Below, one piece after another: positions 25,123 through 33,929 of a stretch of DNA of 44,098 nt. Under the pieces are notes generated by a model that was not told where the DNA came from, searched no databases, and was given only the letters and a program-made list of their open reading frames with translations. The number at the start of each line of letters is the position of its first letter. Positions within the stretch are counted from its first letter, which is position 1. The position numbers were made by a program, and so were the translations under genes. Location: NCBI GenBank assembly GCA_002336985.1, contig DDFE01000102.1:1-44098 (forward strand). Direction: 5' to 3'. Source of the stretch: Sphingomonadales bacterium UBA1936. GTDB lineage: Bacteria > Pseudomonadota > Alphaproteobacteria > Sphingomonadales > Sphingomonadaceae.

Positions 25123-26088
25123 TCAACTCGAAATCGTTACGCCCTTGTCGCTATCCTCAATCTTTAGTCCGTATGCCTCGTGCAATAGACGCACGAAACC
25201 ATCGACGTTCGAAACCTGGAAGGTGCCGCCGATTCTGATCGCGCCGGTTTCATCGTCGCCGATCCGAATTTTCTTCGCGTTGTAGCGATTGAATTCTGCC
25301 GCCGCGTCTACGAGCGTCGTGTCGCTGAAATTCAATATGCCGTTACGCCAGCCGAGCGACGACACGACGCGATCTTCCGACTTTCCAGCGAGCAACGTCG
25401 ACGAACCCCGTGCGACGGCGACATCGCCGGCAGTGATAATCGCCGCAGGCACGGAGTCGGGCTGTATCGCATCATCGACCCTAACTCGTCCTTCCACGAC
25501 TGACACCGTCACTTTATCGCCGTCACGACGAACCGAGAACTTGGTCCCCAGCACCGTAACCGTCCGACTGCCAGCATGAACAACGAATGGAAGACCGTCG
25601 CGGTGCGCGATTTCGAAATAAGCTTCGCCCTTGTCGAGCCATACCTCGCGAACCTTGTCGTTCACGGCTGTCCGCACCGCCGACGCCGTGTTCAGTTCGA
25701 CGCGGCTGCCATCGACGAGCGGCACGATCTTCCGAACGCCGACCGTTGTCTCGAAATGTTGCGGCGTGACGGCCGATGACGGCCAGATAAGAACCTGATC
25801 GATGCCGGCCATTAGGGCGACCACAAACGACGCTGCGATGGCGAGCGGGCGCCAGAACGACATTCCGTTCCGGCGTGACGTGACCGCTTCATTCTGGGCA
25901 AGACCGAGCGAACCGATACGATCGGCTTCCCGCCATCCATGTTCCAGCCGCCAATAGGCAGCCTTGTGCGCCATCGACTGTTCAAGCCACGCCTCGAATT
26001 CGGCTTGGTCCGCGGGAGACCAGTCAATATTTTCGCGACGGACCAACCAAAGGGCAGCGCGTTGCTCAATTGCCGCTGCGCCGGTCAT
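25123..26088 (-). CDS. FecR-family anti-sigma factor
   Basis: A 321-residue inner-membrane regulator. The cytoplasmic N-terminus has the FecR_N pattern (ALWLVRRENIDWSPADQAEFEAWL, then KAAYWRLEHGWREADRI). One transmembrane helix follows near residue 80 (LAIAASFVVALMAGI), and then the periplasmic FecR domain (VGVRKIVPLVDGSRVELNTASAV, KGEAYFEIAHRDGLPFVVHAGSRTVTVLGTKFSVRRDGD) and a C-terminal STN-like subdomain that ends KIEDSDKGVTISS. It receives the signal from the receptor STN domain and controls the ECF sigma factor. Its start codon overlaps the sigma gene's stop by four bases. Confidence 0.93.
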   Translation of the reverse strand: MTGAAAIEQRAALWLVRRENIDWSPADQAEFEAWLEQSMAHKAAYWRLEHGWREADRIGSLGLAQNEAVTSRRNGMSFWRPLAIAASFVVALMAGIDQVLIWPSSAVTPQHFETTVGVRKIVPLVDGSRVELNTASAVRTAVNDKVREVWLDKGEAYFEIAHRDGLPFVVHAGSRTVTVLGTKFSVRRDGDKVTVSVVEGRVRVDDAIQPDSVPAAIITAGDVAVARGSSTLLAGKSEDRVVSSLGWRNGILNFSDTTLVDAAAEFNRYNAKKIRIGDDETGAIRIGGTFQVSNVDGFVRLLHEAYGLKIEDSDKGVTISS

Positions 26089-26654
26089 TGCTCGGTGACC
26101 TTTTCACGGCGCAATTGATTCTCGCGGCGTACTTTTCCGGTGCCGCCCAGCATGAAGTCGACCAGCGCGCGCATGCCTAAAGTCAACTGGCGCTCGATTG
26201 TGTGTGTGCCGACACCAAGGCGCTCAGCAGCTTCCCGGGTAGAAAGCCCTTCGACCTTACGCAGCCGCACAACTTCGCGGCAGCGTGCGGGCAGCGCATT
26301 CATACCCGCATGGGCTCTTCGTAACTGATCTCGTGCATCGATGAGCCGCTCTGCTGCGAAGGTATCAGTTACGGCCTCTACGTTTTCGAGATCGGCCACC
26401 AGATCAAATGACACGATCTTGGCGCGCACGGCTGAGTTTATAAGGTGGTTACGCGCAATCATGAACACATAGGCTTTGGTGTGTACCGGCAGACCCGACC
26501 GGGCGCCATTCAAGGCTCGCTCGTATACGTCCTGCCGCAGTTCCATCACGTCTTCTGAAGCTCTCCAATTCCGCTGCAGGAAGCGGGTGAGCGCGCCCTC
26601 CAGAGGGAGAACCTGATTGCAAAACCAGGCGTTTAGCTGGGCATCCTCGATCAT
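26085..26654 (-). CDS. FecI-type ECF sigma factor
   Basis: A 189-residue ECF sigma factor. Region 2 covers residues about 15-80 (LTRFLQRNWRASEDVMELRQDVYERAL, then YVFMIARNHLINSAVRAKIVSFD) and region 4 about 110-165 (ALPARCREVVRLRKVEGLSTREAAERLGVGTHTIERQLTLGMRAL). The region 4 helix GVGTHTIERQL should read the -35 box. It directs transcription of the downstream operon and, by the motif upstream, of itself. The next gene, fecR, overlaps it. The C-terminal basic tail (KVRRENQLRREKVTEQ) is longer than in E. coli FecI. Confidence 0.92.
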   Translation of the reverse strand: MIEDAQLNAWFCNQVLPLEGALTRFLQRNWRASEDVMELRQDVYERALNGARSGLPVHTKAYVFMIARNHLINSAVRAKIVSFDLVADLENVEAVTDTFAAERLIDARDQLRRAHAGMNALPARCREVVRLRKVEGLSTREAAERLGVGTHTIERQLTLGMRALVDFMLGGTGKVRRENQLRREKVTEQ

Positions 26655-26695
26655 CGCCGCGGCTTAAACTCCCAAAAACATCAGCGCTACGGACA

Positions 26696-26724
26696 TAGAC
26701 AAGGCATGATTGAAAACCCGTAAC
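26696..26724 (-). promoter_or_regulatory. ECF sigma promoter of the fecI-like gene
   Basis: Minus strand: GTTACGGGTTT, 10 bases, CTTGTCTA, ending 41 bases before the sigma gene's ATG. Sharing both boxes with the receptor promoter indicates autoregulation. Confidence 0.7.
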
Positions 26725-27481
26725 GTGAATAACCACTCGCCTCTCGAGAATTGTCAGCCGACCGCTGCAGCAGAGGGTACTCACGCAAAAACATGAGATT
26801 TTCCCATCAATCGCTGATCACGCAGCAGCGAAAACGACGCCGGTCGCGTCGCCGGCCATGCAGTGGGCCGAAGACCTTAGGCGGCGGCAAAGAGTAGATT
26901 ACCGTAGTGGGTCACCGGCAGCCAGCCCCATTTCATTATCTTCAGTCAGAATTCCCGGTAAACGCACCCCACGCTACATAAATCACAGAGAGCACGGTGC
27001 TCGCGAACCATGCGACGAACAATGGGGTATGCCACGAAGCAGGGTACCACGATCGCACAGCAGTTTTCTTCCATGAAAGGATACGCCGCTCCCGGGACCA
27101 ACCCTTGCCAGGCCGACAAGCCGCGCGAGAGGCACAAGTCCATGCTCGATGACGACGTGCGGATATTCGAACGCACCTTCTGAGACTTGCAGCGGTGTAT
27201 GCTGCCCACCTTCTCGAGGCCGTTGCATTACTCGCCTTAACCACAATCGGAGCAGTGACGCGGCGTTTTGATAGGCGGAGCAACGTTTTCGCTTGGATTG
27301 CAGTCGGGACCACGACAAAAGTACGCCTCTAAGGGGCAGCCCCATTATAGCATCTTGATCGAACCCATGGCGATCTGACGAGGCGGCAAGACGTGAAATA
27401 TGATGCACATTCACCAGTCGTCAGTGACCCTCGCATGAGGCAGAGAGACGGGCGTTACCGATTTGAGTAAATTGCGCCAGC
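26725..27481. other. 750-base stretch without a supported gene
   Basis: Overlapping minus-strand frames between 26942 and 27414 are present. One ends in a hydrophobic stretch (LFVAWFASTVLSVIYVAWGAF) like a single membrane helix, but its upstream part does not look coding and no start signal is visible. Probably decayed sequence. Confidence 0.35.
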
Positions 27482-27522
27482 ATGATCGTGCCACGATCAT
27501 AATGCCGACTAAAATGCCGACT
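27482..27522. promoter_or_regulatory. Perfect 19-base palindrome plus a direct repeat upstream of the DsbA-like gene
   Basis: ATGATCGTG, C, CACGATCAT (27482-27500) is a perfect palindrome with one central base. It is followed at once by two copies of AATGCCGACT (27501-27510 and 27513-27522). The block lies 45-85 bases before ATG 27567. The symmetry is that of a dimeric repressor site. No regulator gene is adjacent. Confidence 0.5.
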
Positions 27523-27566
27523 CAGATGTTTTCGGGACATATGGTAATCACTCCCGGCGTGACCCC

Positions 27567-28238
27567 ATGATCCATTATGACGCCAAAGCACCAATCGGAA
27601 TGATTTTGAGGGGACGGAGAGGCCTCACTGCCGCCATTGCGATCGGTATTCTGATTAGCTTCACCCTTCGTGCAACTGCCCCGCTTGGCGTGAAAATCAC
27701 GAACCCGCAGCTTGTGAGTGACGCACAACGAGACGCAGCCGCTCCCCGCGTGCGATCCGCCAGCGCGAACCTGTCGGTTGTCATTTTCACCGATTATCGT
27801 TGCGCGGCGTGTCGCCGCTCGGATACCGACTTATTGGACGCGGTTAGGGAAGACGGGCGCATAGTCATTATATTCCGCCATCGCCCGGCCTTTGGTATTC
27901 GATCGGTCGTAGCTGCGAGGCTCGCGATCGCCGCCCAGTGGCAAGGGAAATTCTTGCCGGTTCACGCAGCCTTCATGAAAGCACCGGGAAATCTAGACGA
28001 AACGGAATTGATGCAGGCGTCGACCAAAGCCGGCGCCGTTTGGTCAAGACTGCAAATCGATCTCCGTCGACACAGTGCCCAGATTGACAGGCTGCTCGCG
28101 CGCAACGCCGGTTCGATGTCTAGGCTGGGCTTGCGTGGTACCCCATCTTACCTGATCGGAAATTGTCTCGTTGAAGAGGCACTGACACGTCAACAGCTCC
28201 GCAAGCTTTTTAGAGACGCGAGAGCGTCGCGCTCTTAG
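27567..28238 (+). CDS. DsbA-like thioredoxin-fold protein, membrane-anchored or exported
   Basis: A 223-residue protein. The N-terminus has one hydrophobic segment (GLTAAIAIGILISFTLRA), a signal or anchor. The thioredoxin fold follows: VVIFTDYRCAACRRSD with the active-site CAAC (C79, C82) and the cis-proline loop RGTPSYLIGNCLV near the end. This is the layout of DsbA/Com1-like disulfide oxidoreductases; CAAC is less common than CPHC and suggests a different redox potential. The insertion between is helical (AIAAQWQGKFLPVHAAFM). ATG 27567 and ATG 27600 are both possible starts; neither has a convincing ribosome binding site. It is a single gene behind a palindromic operator-like site. Substrates unknown. 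Confidence 0.82.
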   Translation: MIHYDAKAPIGMILRGRRGLTAAIAIGILISFTLRATAPLGVKITNPQLVSDAQRDAAAPRVRSASANLSVVIFTDYRCAACRRSDTDLLDAVREDGRIVIIFRHRPAFGIRSVVAARLAIAAQWQGKFLPVHAAFMKAPGNLDETELMQASTKAGAVWSRLQIDLRRHSAQIDRLLARNAGSMSRLGLRGTPSYLIGNCLVEEALTRQQLRKLFRDARASRS

Positions 28239-28522
28239 GATCATTCCCACCCACGCCATAGCTAATGTTCGTCGATGCCCACGTGCTGCAACGCTGGCGA
28301 TAGGCGCATGCGGAAACGAAAGAACCCGCAGTTGCAATGGTGCTCCCTTTTCGGCTCGGATTTAGAGGTATGGCTCGAGATTATTGTACGTCGCGATCGG
28401 AAGCCAGCACTTTGCCCCGTTGTGCCTTGTGATGCTTCAGCAAAATACCTTGACCGTCCACGCGAAGACGCCACTTCTGCCGCACTGGCAATCGTTCGGC
28501 CAGCGTCTAAGGTCGATCCACG

Positions 28523-29449
28523 ATGCGCACTGACCTCGATCATTTGCCGCCCGCCAAGCAGCGCGAGCTCGAACGGGTGGTACGAATCCTGTTCGAGCAG
28601 TTCGGCGACGCAACCGCGATCGCAACATCGGACTGGAAGAAACAGGCGCGCATCCTCAAAGTCATTCTCTACGGCAGCTACGCGCGCGGCGGCTGGATCG
28701 ACGAGCCGCACACGGCCAAGGGCTATAAGTCCGATTTCGACCTGCTCCTTATCGTCAATCATGAAAAGCTGACCGATAGGGTCGACTTTTGGAGCAAGGC
28801 GGAAGACAAGCTCAACAGGGAGCTGGCGATCACGAGGACCTTGCGCACGCCGGTCAACTTCATCGTGCACACCCAGCAGGAAGTGAACGCGGGCCTGCTT
28901 GAAGGCCGCTACTTCTTCATCGATATCGCGACCGACGGCATCGCGCTCTACCAGAGCGACGGGACCGATTTCCCTGAGCCGCAGCCAAAGACGGCCGCGC
29001 AGGCGCTTGCCATGGCGCAGGAGTATTTTGAGGAGTGGCTGCCCGCTGCTCAGGGCATGCTCGAAACGGCGTACTTTAGCTTATCTCAGGGGAGAGTAAA
29101 GGACGCCGCATTTCTTACTCACCAAGCGACCGAACGATATTATCACTGCGTCCTGCTAGTCTGCACCTTTTATACCCCTCACGTGCACAATCTCGGCTTT
29201 CTTCGCACGCAGGCGGAGCGGATCGATCCGCGCTTGATCGAGGCGTGGCCGCGCGAGACGAAGACCGATCGCGCGCGGTTCGAGAAACTAAAAGAAGCTT
29301 ATGTGAAGGCGCGCTACTCAAAGCACTACCGCATCACTGAAGACGAGCTCGTCTGGCTCGGCGAACGAGTCGAAGCCTTGGCGAAGTTAGTGGAGGTCAT
29401 CTGCACCGAGCGGATCAATGCGCTTCAGCTACGTGCGTGTACCGCCTGA
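28523..29449 (+). CDS. Nucleotidyltransferase-HEPN fusion protein
   Basis: A 308-residue protein and the complete version of the left-edge gene. Residues about 40-120 are a minimal nucleotidyltransferase: LYGSYARGGW (G51, S52), then SDFDLLLIV with D71 and D73. The C-terminal half (from about 165) is a HEPN domain: LAMAQEYFEEWLPAAQGML, then DAAFLTHQATERYYHCVLLV, and ARYSKHYRIT, with an R-x3-H pair. In the MntA/HepT systems the nucleotidyltransferase adenylylates the HEPN toxin; here both are on one chain, so self-modification or activity on another nucleic acid target is possible. The start at 28523 is supported by the paralogue. It is a single gene. No ribosome binding site is clear. Confidence 0.87.
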   Translation: MRTDLDHLPPAKQRELERVVRILFEQFGDATAIATSDWKKQARILKVILYGSYARGGWIDEPHTAKGYKSDFDLLLIVNHEKLTDRVDFWSKAEDKLNRELAITRTLRTPVNFIVHTQQEVNAGLLEGRYFFIDIATDGIALYQSDGTDFPEPQPKTAAQALAMAQEYFEEWLPAAQGMLETAYFSLSQGRVKDAAFLTHQATERYYHCVLLVCTFYTPHVHNLGFLRTQAERIDPRLIEAWPRETKTDRARFEKLKEAYVKARYSKHYRITEDELVWLGERVEALAKLVEVICTERINALQLRACTA

Positions 29450-30384
29450 AAGGGTCGGAGCCGAGGTTCCCAGATGAGCGGGCCTGATCCGGTCGAAATT
29501 TGCCGTGACCTGGAAGTGGCAGCGTCCTGCAAAACCTGCATCGCCGCCGATTTCCCCGCCGCTGCGGAGTTCTGCGCAATATAAAAATAATTATAACGCC
29601 CGCCCTCCACCGCGCCTCGGCCACACCCCCAGTTCCAGTGTCCGAAAGGCGCTGGCGAAGTGGAAATGCCGCTTCGCCTTGGGGGAAATGCAGTGCCAAG
29701 GACAAGCTCAGGATCATCGGCTCCAGTACCTGGATAGGCATTGATCCTGCTGGCTGCGATGCCGAACCGAATCCCGCTACTGCAAGCTTCTCCCTTGATC
29801 TTCAACTGGCGCAGGATAGGTCTGGGTCTTCAGCTTTACTGCGAGGAGACGGTTTCACTTTATCCGCGTTCAGTCCATGCCGATTTATGCGTCAGCTTAG
29901 ATGCCGGCCCCTAGAGTTCATCGGTTCCAACATGTCCCACACACATGATCATGAAAGGTCCGTGGCCAACCGACCCGCGCTCCCCAAATTTAGGGCGAAT
30001 CGAATAATCCTTTCGTGCGATCATTGCGCAATTTATTGGGCAAGACGCTGTCAGGAGGCGTGTCTGAAAATCCCGGGCCTTACGTTGTGGAGAAGATCGA
30101 GTTCAATTGCTCAGCACAACCGTCATAATCGACTGTCGCCCTCATCATGATGGAAATTGAAACCAGTCGATACTCACGGGATGGCCCGGCGGACGGAAGG
30201 ATTTCGGTTCACATGTACTTGTTACGTGCTCGAAACAATCGATGGTCTGGACCAACCGCCGATAATTGGGTCTTATTATTGTGCCCGCCTTGATGCAGTA
30301 GACGACTGTCTGATGATTGGGGCTGGCCGCCGGGGTATGAACAACCAGCCCCGCCGACTCGAGACAAAATCGAGAGGCAAAACC
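29450..30384. other. 930-base stretch without a supported gene
   Basis: Frames on both strands overlap here (29425-29805 -, 29638-30150 +, 30157-30660 +), but none shows a motif, a ribosome binding site or convincing coding pattern. A short AT-rich segment lies at about 29578-29600. I see no tRNA or terminator. Confidence 0.4.
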
Positions 30385-30687
30385 TCATCTATCGGCATCA
30401 CATTGCTTTGGCGAGATCATCTCACGCGCAAGCAGCGGCGACACCCTGAAGCGAGGGACACTGTGCGGAGCTTTCGAGTAAGGGACGCCAGTCATGGGAT
30501 TGCGGCCGCTTCTCGGCCCACGCTCTTTTGTGAAAAATGCCCCGAATCCACGCAGCTCGACCCTTCCGCCGTTTCCCAGTTGTGCTGTAATGCGGTCAAA
30601 GAACGCCACGACGGCCTTGGCTACGTCCTGGCGAAGAATGTCCGGATTTTCCTCGCATAGCTTCTCGATCAATTCACGTCTTATCAT
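30385..30687 (-). CDS. IHF/HU-family DNA-bending protein (IHF-beta-like, divergent)
   Basis: A 100-residue protein beginning MIRRELIEKLCEENPDILRQDV, close to IHF beta subunits. The core RVELRGFGAFFTKERGPRSGRNPMTGVPY holds the beta arm with the conserved RNP tip that intercalates into DNA. The tail (KAPHSVPRFRVSPLLAREM, then ISPKQCDADR) is longer and more diverged than in chromosomal IHF. It is therefore probably an accessory paralogue, of the kind carried by plasmids and islands. Start at 30687; no strong ribosome binding site. It stands alone, with no partner alpha subunit in the window. Confidence 0.82.
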   Translation of the reverse strand: MIRRELIEKLCEENPDILRQDVAKAVVAFFDRITAQLGNGGRVELRGFGAFFTKERGPRSGRNPMTGVPYSKAPHSVPRFRVSPLLAREMISPKQCDADR

Positions 30688-31210
30688 GGCCTATGCCCCT
30701 GCCGACAGACATCGTAGATGATAATAGCCTGTTGTGATTAATTGACAATCTAAGGTTGGAGCCGGCCACACTGAGCGGCTCCGACGTTTACGTCACAAGT
30801 CTAAAGCGAATCTAAAAAGCTTTGCGTCGATGGTCGGACCGGGCGCGCCCTCCGCCCAATGCCTGTCGGGTCTGGCACAAGCGGTTAAAGACTAGGTGAG
30901 CTCGTCGGCGCGGCAGATCTTCACCAAAATGCTGGCGCGGGCGGGCGTATTGAGGATAATACGCTGTCGGATTGCATTGCGCGGGCAACGCTCGACAACT
31001 ATGCCGCGAAAGAAATGCGACCGAGCTCTTGAGCGTCGACCGGCTGGCCACATGGTCCAAACGGTGCGACGTCAGCTGGGAGGATCCAGGCCGCGACTTC
31101 GGTGTGCTCTAACAGCTGCACAAGACCCAGGGATGTCTCGTGCGTTCACCCTAGCTCTTTTGGCCCTCAGTCTCGCCGCCGCCGCCGATAGTCGATCCTT
31201 CTTTGGCCGA
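30688..31210. other. 520-base gap; hairpin only
   Basis: No supported gene. A hairpin of GGAGCCG (30758-30764) and CGGCTCC (30776-30782) with an 11-base loop lies upstream of the IHF-like gene, without a T-run. The rest looks non-coding or decayed. Confidence 0.35.
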
Positions 31211-32398
31211 TCAATGGCGTACATTTAGTGGCACGCGCGGGATCAAGAGCATCGCCATTGCAGCGATCGCGAAGGCGCCGCCGGCGAAGAATGTCGCGTT
31301 TGCGCCGAACCCGTCCCACATGGCGCCGGCGATAATGCTTGCAAACAGCATGGCCACCCCAGTCGCGAGATTGAAGCCATAGGCTGAACCTCGAAGGTCC
31401 GGTATCGAACTGTCCGCAACGAGCTTGGCGAACAAGCCCTGCGTTAGGGCCATATGGGCTCCCCATAGGGCGACGCCGAAAAATGCCCTACCCATGCCGT
31501 GCGCCATTGCCAGTACGAGGTCGGCGAGTATCAGACATATCATGCCTGTCGCGAGAATGGCCCGGGCCGGCACGCGGTCGGACAGTTTCCCAGCCGGATA
31601 GGCGCCCAGCGCGTAGATGACATTCATCACCACAAGCGCCAGCGGCGCTAGTGCGAGCGGCAAACCCTCCGCACTAGCTTTCAGAATCAGGAAGGCCTCG
31701 CTGAATCGCGCCAGCGTGAAGACCACGCCGACGAATACCAGTTCACAGAACGGGCGCGCCAGAAGTCTGAGATCGGCAAAGCGGATCGGCGACCGAACCG
31801 GAGCCTCGCCGGTGCGGGGCTTGGCATCCTCAACGCCCACGATCACGAGTAGCACTGCAATGGCGGCCGGAATGGTCGCGAACCAGAAAACCAAACGTAT
31901 GTCGTTGGTGAAAACTACCGTCAGGCCAACGGCAAGCAGTGGTCCCGCGAACGCGCCAATCGTATCGAGCGACTGACGCAGTCCGAAGGCTTTGCCGCGA
32001 ACCTCAGCCGGCGAAATATCAGCGACCAGCGCATCTCGGGGCGCGCCCCGCAGTCCCTTGCCGCTCCGATCGGCGAAGCGCGCGCCGAGCACGACAGGCG
32101 CGGTCCCGGCGAGCGCGAAGAGCGGCTTGGTCAGCGCTCCGAGCCCATAGCCGATCAGAATCAGCGGGCGACGCTTGCCGATGCGATCCGAAATATATCC
32201 CGAAAACACCTTGGTAATCGAGGCGGTCGCTTCGGCAACACCGTCGATTGCGCCGACGACAGCGACGCTGACCCCAAGCGTCGTCGTCAGAAACAGCGGC
32301 AGCAACGCATGAATGATCTCGGACGACAGGTCCATGAACAGGCTGACGAACCCAAGCATCCAGACCGTCGGGGGTACCGACGTGCGGAGTGGTTTCAT
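31211..32398 (-). CDS. MFS transporter
   Basis: A 395-residue protein with twelve predicted helices and MFS signatures: the loop 2-3 motif GYISDRIGKRRPLIL (family pattern GxLaDrxGrrr) and ARFADRSGKGLRGAPRDALVAD, found in a branch often annotated as MFS transporters near metal-resistance operons. The second half repeats the pattern (AYPAGKLSDRVPARAIL). The substrate cannot be read from sequence. Its ATG overlaps the stop of the upstream RND-pump remnant by four bases (ATGA), so it was the gene after the pump in the original operon. With the pump now truncated, its transcription source is unclear. Confidence 0.85.
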   Translation of the reverse strand: MKPLRTSVPPTVWMLGFVSLFMDLSSEIIHALLPLFLTTTLGVSVAVVGAIDGVAEATASITKVFSGYISDRIGKRRPLILIGYGLGALTKPLFALAGTAPVVLGARFADRSGKGLRGAPRDALVADISPAEVRGKAFGLRQSLDTIGAFAGPLLAVGLTVVFTNDIRLVFWFATIPAAIAVLLVIVGVEDAKPRTGEAPVRSPIRFADLRLLARPFCELVFVGVVFTLARFSEAFLILKASAEGLPLALAPLALVVMNVIYALGAYPAGKLSDRVPARAILATGMICLILADLVLAMAHGMGRAFFGVALWGAHMALTQGLFAKLVADSSIPDLRGSAYGFNLATGVAMLFASIIAGAMWDGFGANATFFAGGAFAIAAMAMLLIPRVPLNVRH

Positions 32399-33174
32399 GC
32401 CTGGGTGAGCTCGTTCTGCTCGGGGCCGAACCGGCCGAAGGCCAGCGCCAGCGCCGGCAGCACCAGCAGATTAAGGACCATCGACGTCATCAGGCCGCCA
32501 AGGATGACGACTGCCATCGGACCTTCGACCTCGCGCCCGGAATCGTCCATGCCGACGGCGAGCGGAAGCAGACCGAGCGCGGTGACCAGCGACGTCATAA
32601 CGATCGGCACCAGGCGGTCGCTCGCACCGTCGATAGCGGTGGCCGCGTTCCAGTCGCGCCCGTCGATCGCGACCAGATGTTCGAAGTGTGAAATCATCAT
32701 GATCGAATTACGTAGCGTAATGCCGGCAAGTGTCACGAACCCGACCAGCGCGCCGAGCGACAATTGGCCTCCCGTCAGCAGAACGGCGAGGACGCCGCCG
32801 ACCATGGCGAAGGGCAAATTAGCGAGCACCAGCAGGAGATTGCGCCAATTGCGTGTCACGACAGACAGCAGCAATACGATGCCGACGGCCGCAATCAGCG
32901 TGTTGACGAGCAGATCGCGACGGGCGTCGATCTGGGCCTGGGCTGTTCCGGCGAAGGCAACATAGGTTCCGGCAGGGAGGCTTACTAGGGCAGCGACGCG
33001 CGCCTTGGCGGTTGCGACGAAGGCGGCGATATCACTGCTAGCCACGTTGACGGTTACGGTCTGGACGCGGCGCCCTCCCTCGTGGCGGACCTGGTAGCGT
33101 TCCGACGAGGGGACGATGTCGGCCAGTTGCCGCAAGGGCACGAACGTGCCGCCCGGCGTCCGGATCGGCAGCAT
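32395..33174 (-). pseudogene. RND efflux pump remnant (C-terminal quarter of a CusA/CzcA-type protein)
   Basis: A 259-residue open frame equal to the last quarter of a heavy-metal RND pump (normally about 1040 residues). It begins inside the porter domain at LPIRTPGGTFVPLRQLADI, then GRRVQTVTVNV, and keeps the last transmembrane helices (LVNTLIAAVGIVLLLSV, MVGGVLAVLLTGGQLSLGALVGFVTLAGITLRNSIMMISHFEHL, DRLVPIVMTSLVTALGLLPLA, EVEGPMAVVILGGLMTSMVLNLLVLPAL). The N-terminal helices and most of the periplasmic domain are missing, so it cannot pump. No upstream frame continues the homology. It abuts the promoter region of a broken two-component system that is transcribed the other way. Confidence 0.85.
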
Positions 33175-33190
33175 GTGAGCCGGGTGCGCA

Positions 33191-33207
33191 CGTCAGCCTC
33201 GCGTCAG
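33191..33207 (+). promoter_or_regulatory. CGTCAG direct repeat before the response regulator remnant
   Basis: CGTCAG occurs at 33191-33196 and 33202-33207, 11 bases apart, about one helical turn. This spacing is typical of tandem binding sites of OmpR-family response regulators. It is probably the original operator between the regulator gene and the pump operon. Confidence 0.35.
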
Positions 33208-33248
33208 GCCTATGGTGGAGGTAGCGGCGGGAACGCGGAGTCGGATCA

Positions 33249-33929
33249 TGAGAGTGCTGCTCGTTTAGGACAATCGCGCGATGCGCGAGACGATCGCCGA
33301 GCACCTGAAGGCTTGTGGGTTCGCGGTCGATCCCGTCGACCGGGGCGAAGAGGCGCTGGCGGCGGTCGCGGTTGCGACCTATGACGGCGTCATTCTCGAT
33401 CTCGGCCTGCCTGATATGGACGGTATGGACGTCCTGCGAGAACTGCGAAACGCTCGCGGCACGCAGATGCCTGCCCTCATCCTGTCTGCGCGCGATGGTA
33501 TCGCGGACCGCGTCGGCGGACTCGATGCGGGAGCTGACGATTATATTCTCAAGCCTTTTGCGCTCACCGAACTCGAAGCGCGGTTGCGCGCCGTCCTTCG
33601 CCGCCCGGGAACGCGGCGTGACACTACCTATCACTTTGGCGACCTTTCATTCGACCCTGCCTCGCGATTCGCTGCGGTCGCGGACACCGCTTTGGAGCTG
33701 GCGCGCCGCGAGGCCTCGGTTCTCGAGGAGTTGATCCGCGCCGGCGGCCGCATCGTCGTGAAAGATGTGCTTGAGGAGCGTGTCTATGGATTCGATGAGG
33801 ACGTCGGTTCTAACGCGCTCGACTTCGGTATCGAGGCTGCGGCGCAAGCTTCTGTGCGCTTGCTCCAAGATAGGGATCGAGGCGGCGCGGGGTATCGGCT
33901 ATCGCCTGCAACCAGAGCCTGGACCTTGA
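33249..33929 (+). pseudogene. OmpR-family response regulator remnant (nonsense and frameshift)
   Basis: The gene starts MRVLLV at 33249 and meets a TAG at codon 7, where family members have GAG (the acidic-pocket Glu of LLVEDN): a single-base nonsense change. The frame then continues as an otherwise normal receiver (LDLGLPDMDGMDVL with the phosphoryl Asp, ALILSARD, ADDYILKPFAL) and linker. In the DNA-binding domain a frameshift near 33830 separates EDVGSNALDF from SRLRRKLL, and GIGYRLQP ends at a TGA at 33927-33929. So at least two lesions are present. A restart at 33281 would lack the first beta strand. Its stop overlaps the start of the kinase remnant, as in an intact operon. Confidence 0.85.

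Noticed and set aside
26942..27313. Possible small membrane protein (LFVAWFASTVLSVIYVAWGAF)
   Set aside because: Only the last 40 residues look protein-like; no start signal or family match.
30758..30782. Hairpin GGAGCCG/CGGCTCC as a transcription terminator
   Set aside because: Lacks the T-run and sits upstream of the IHF-like gene instead of after a gene.
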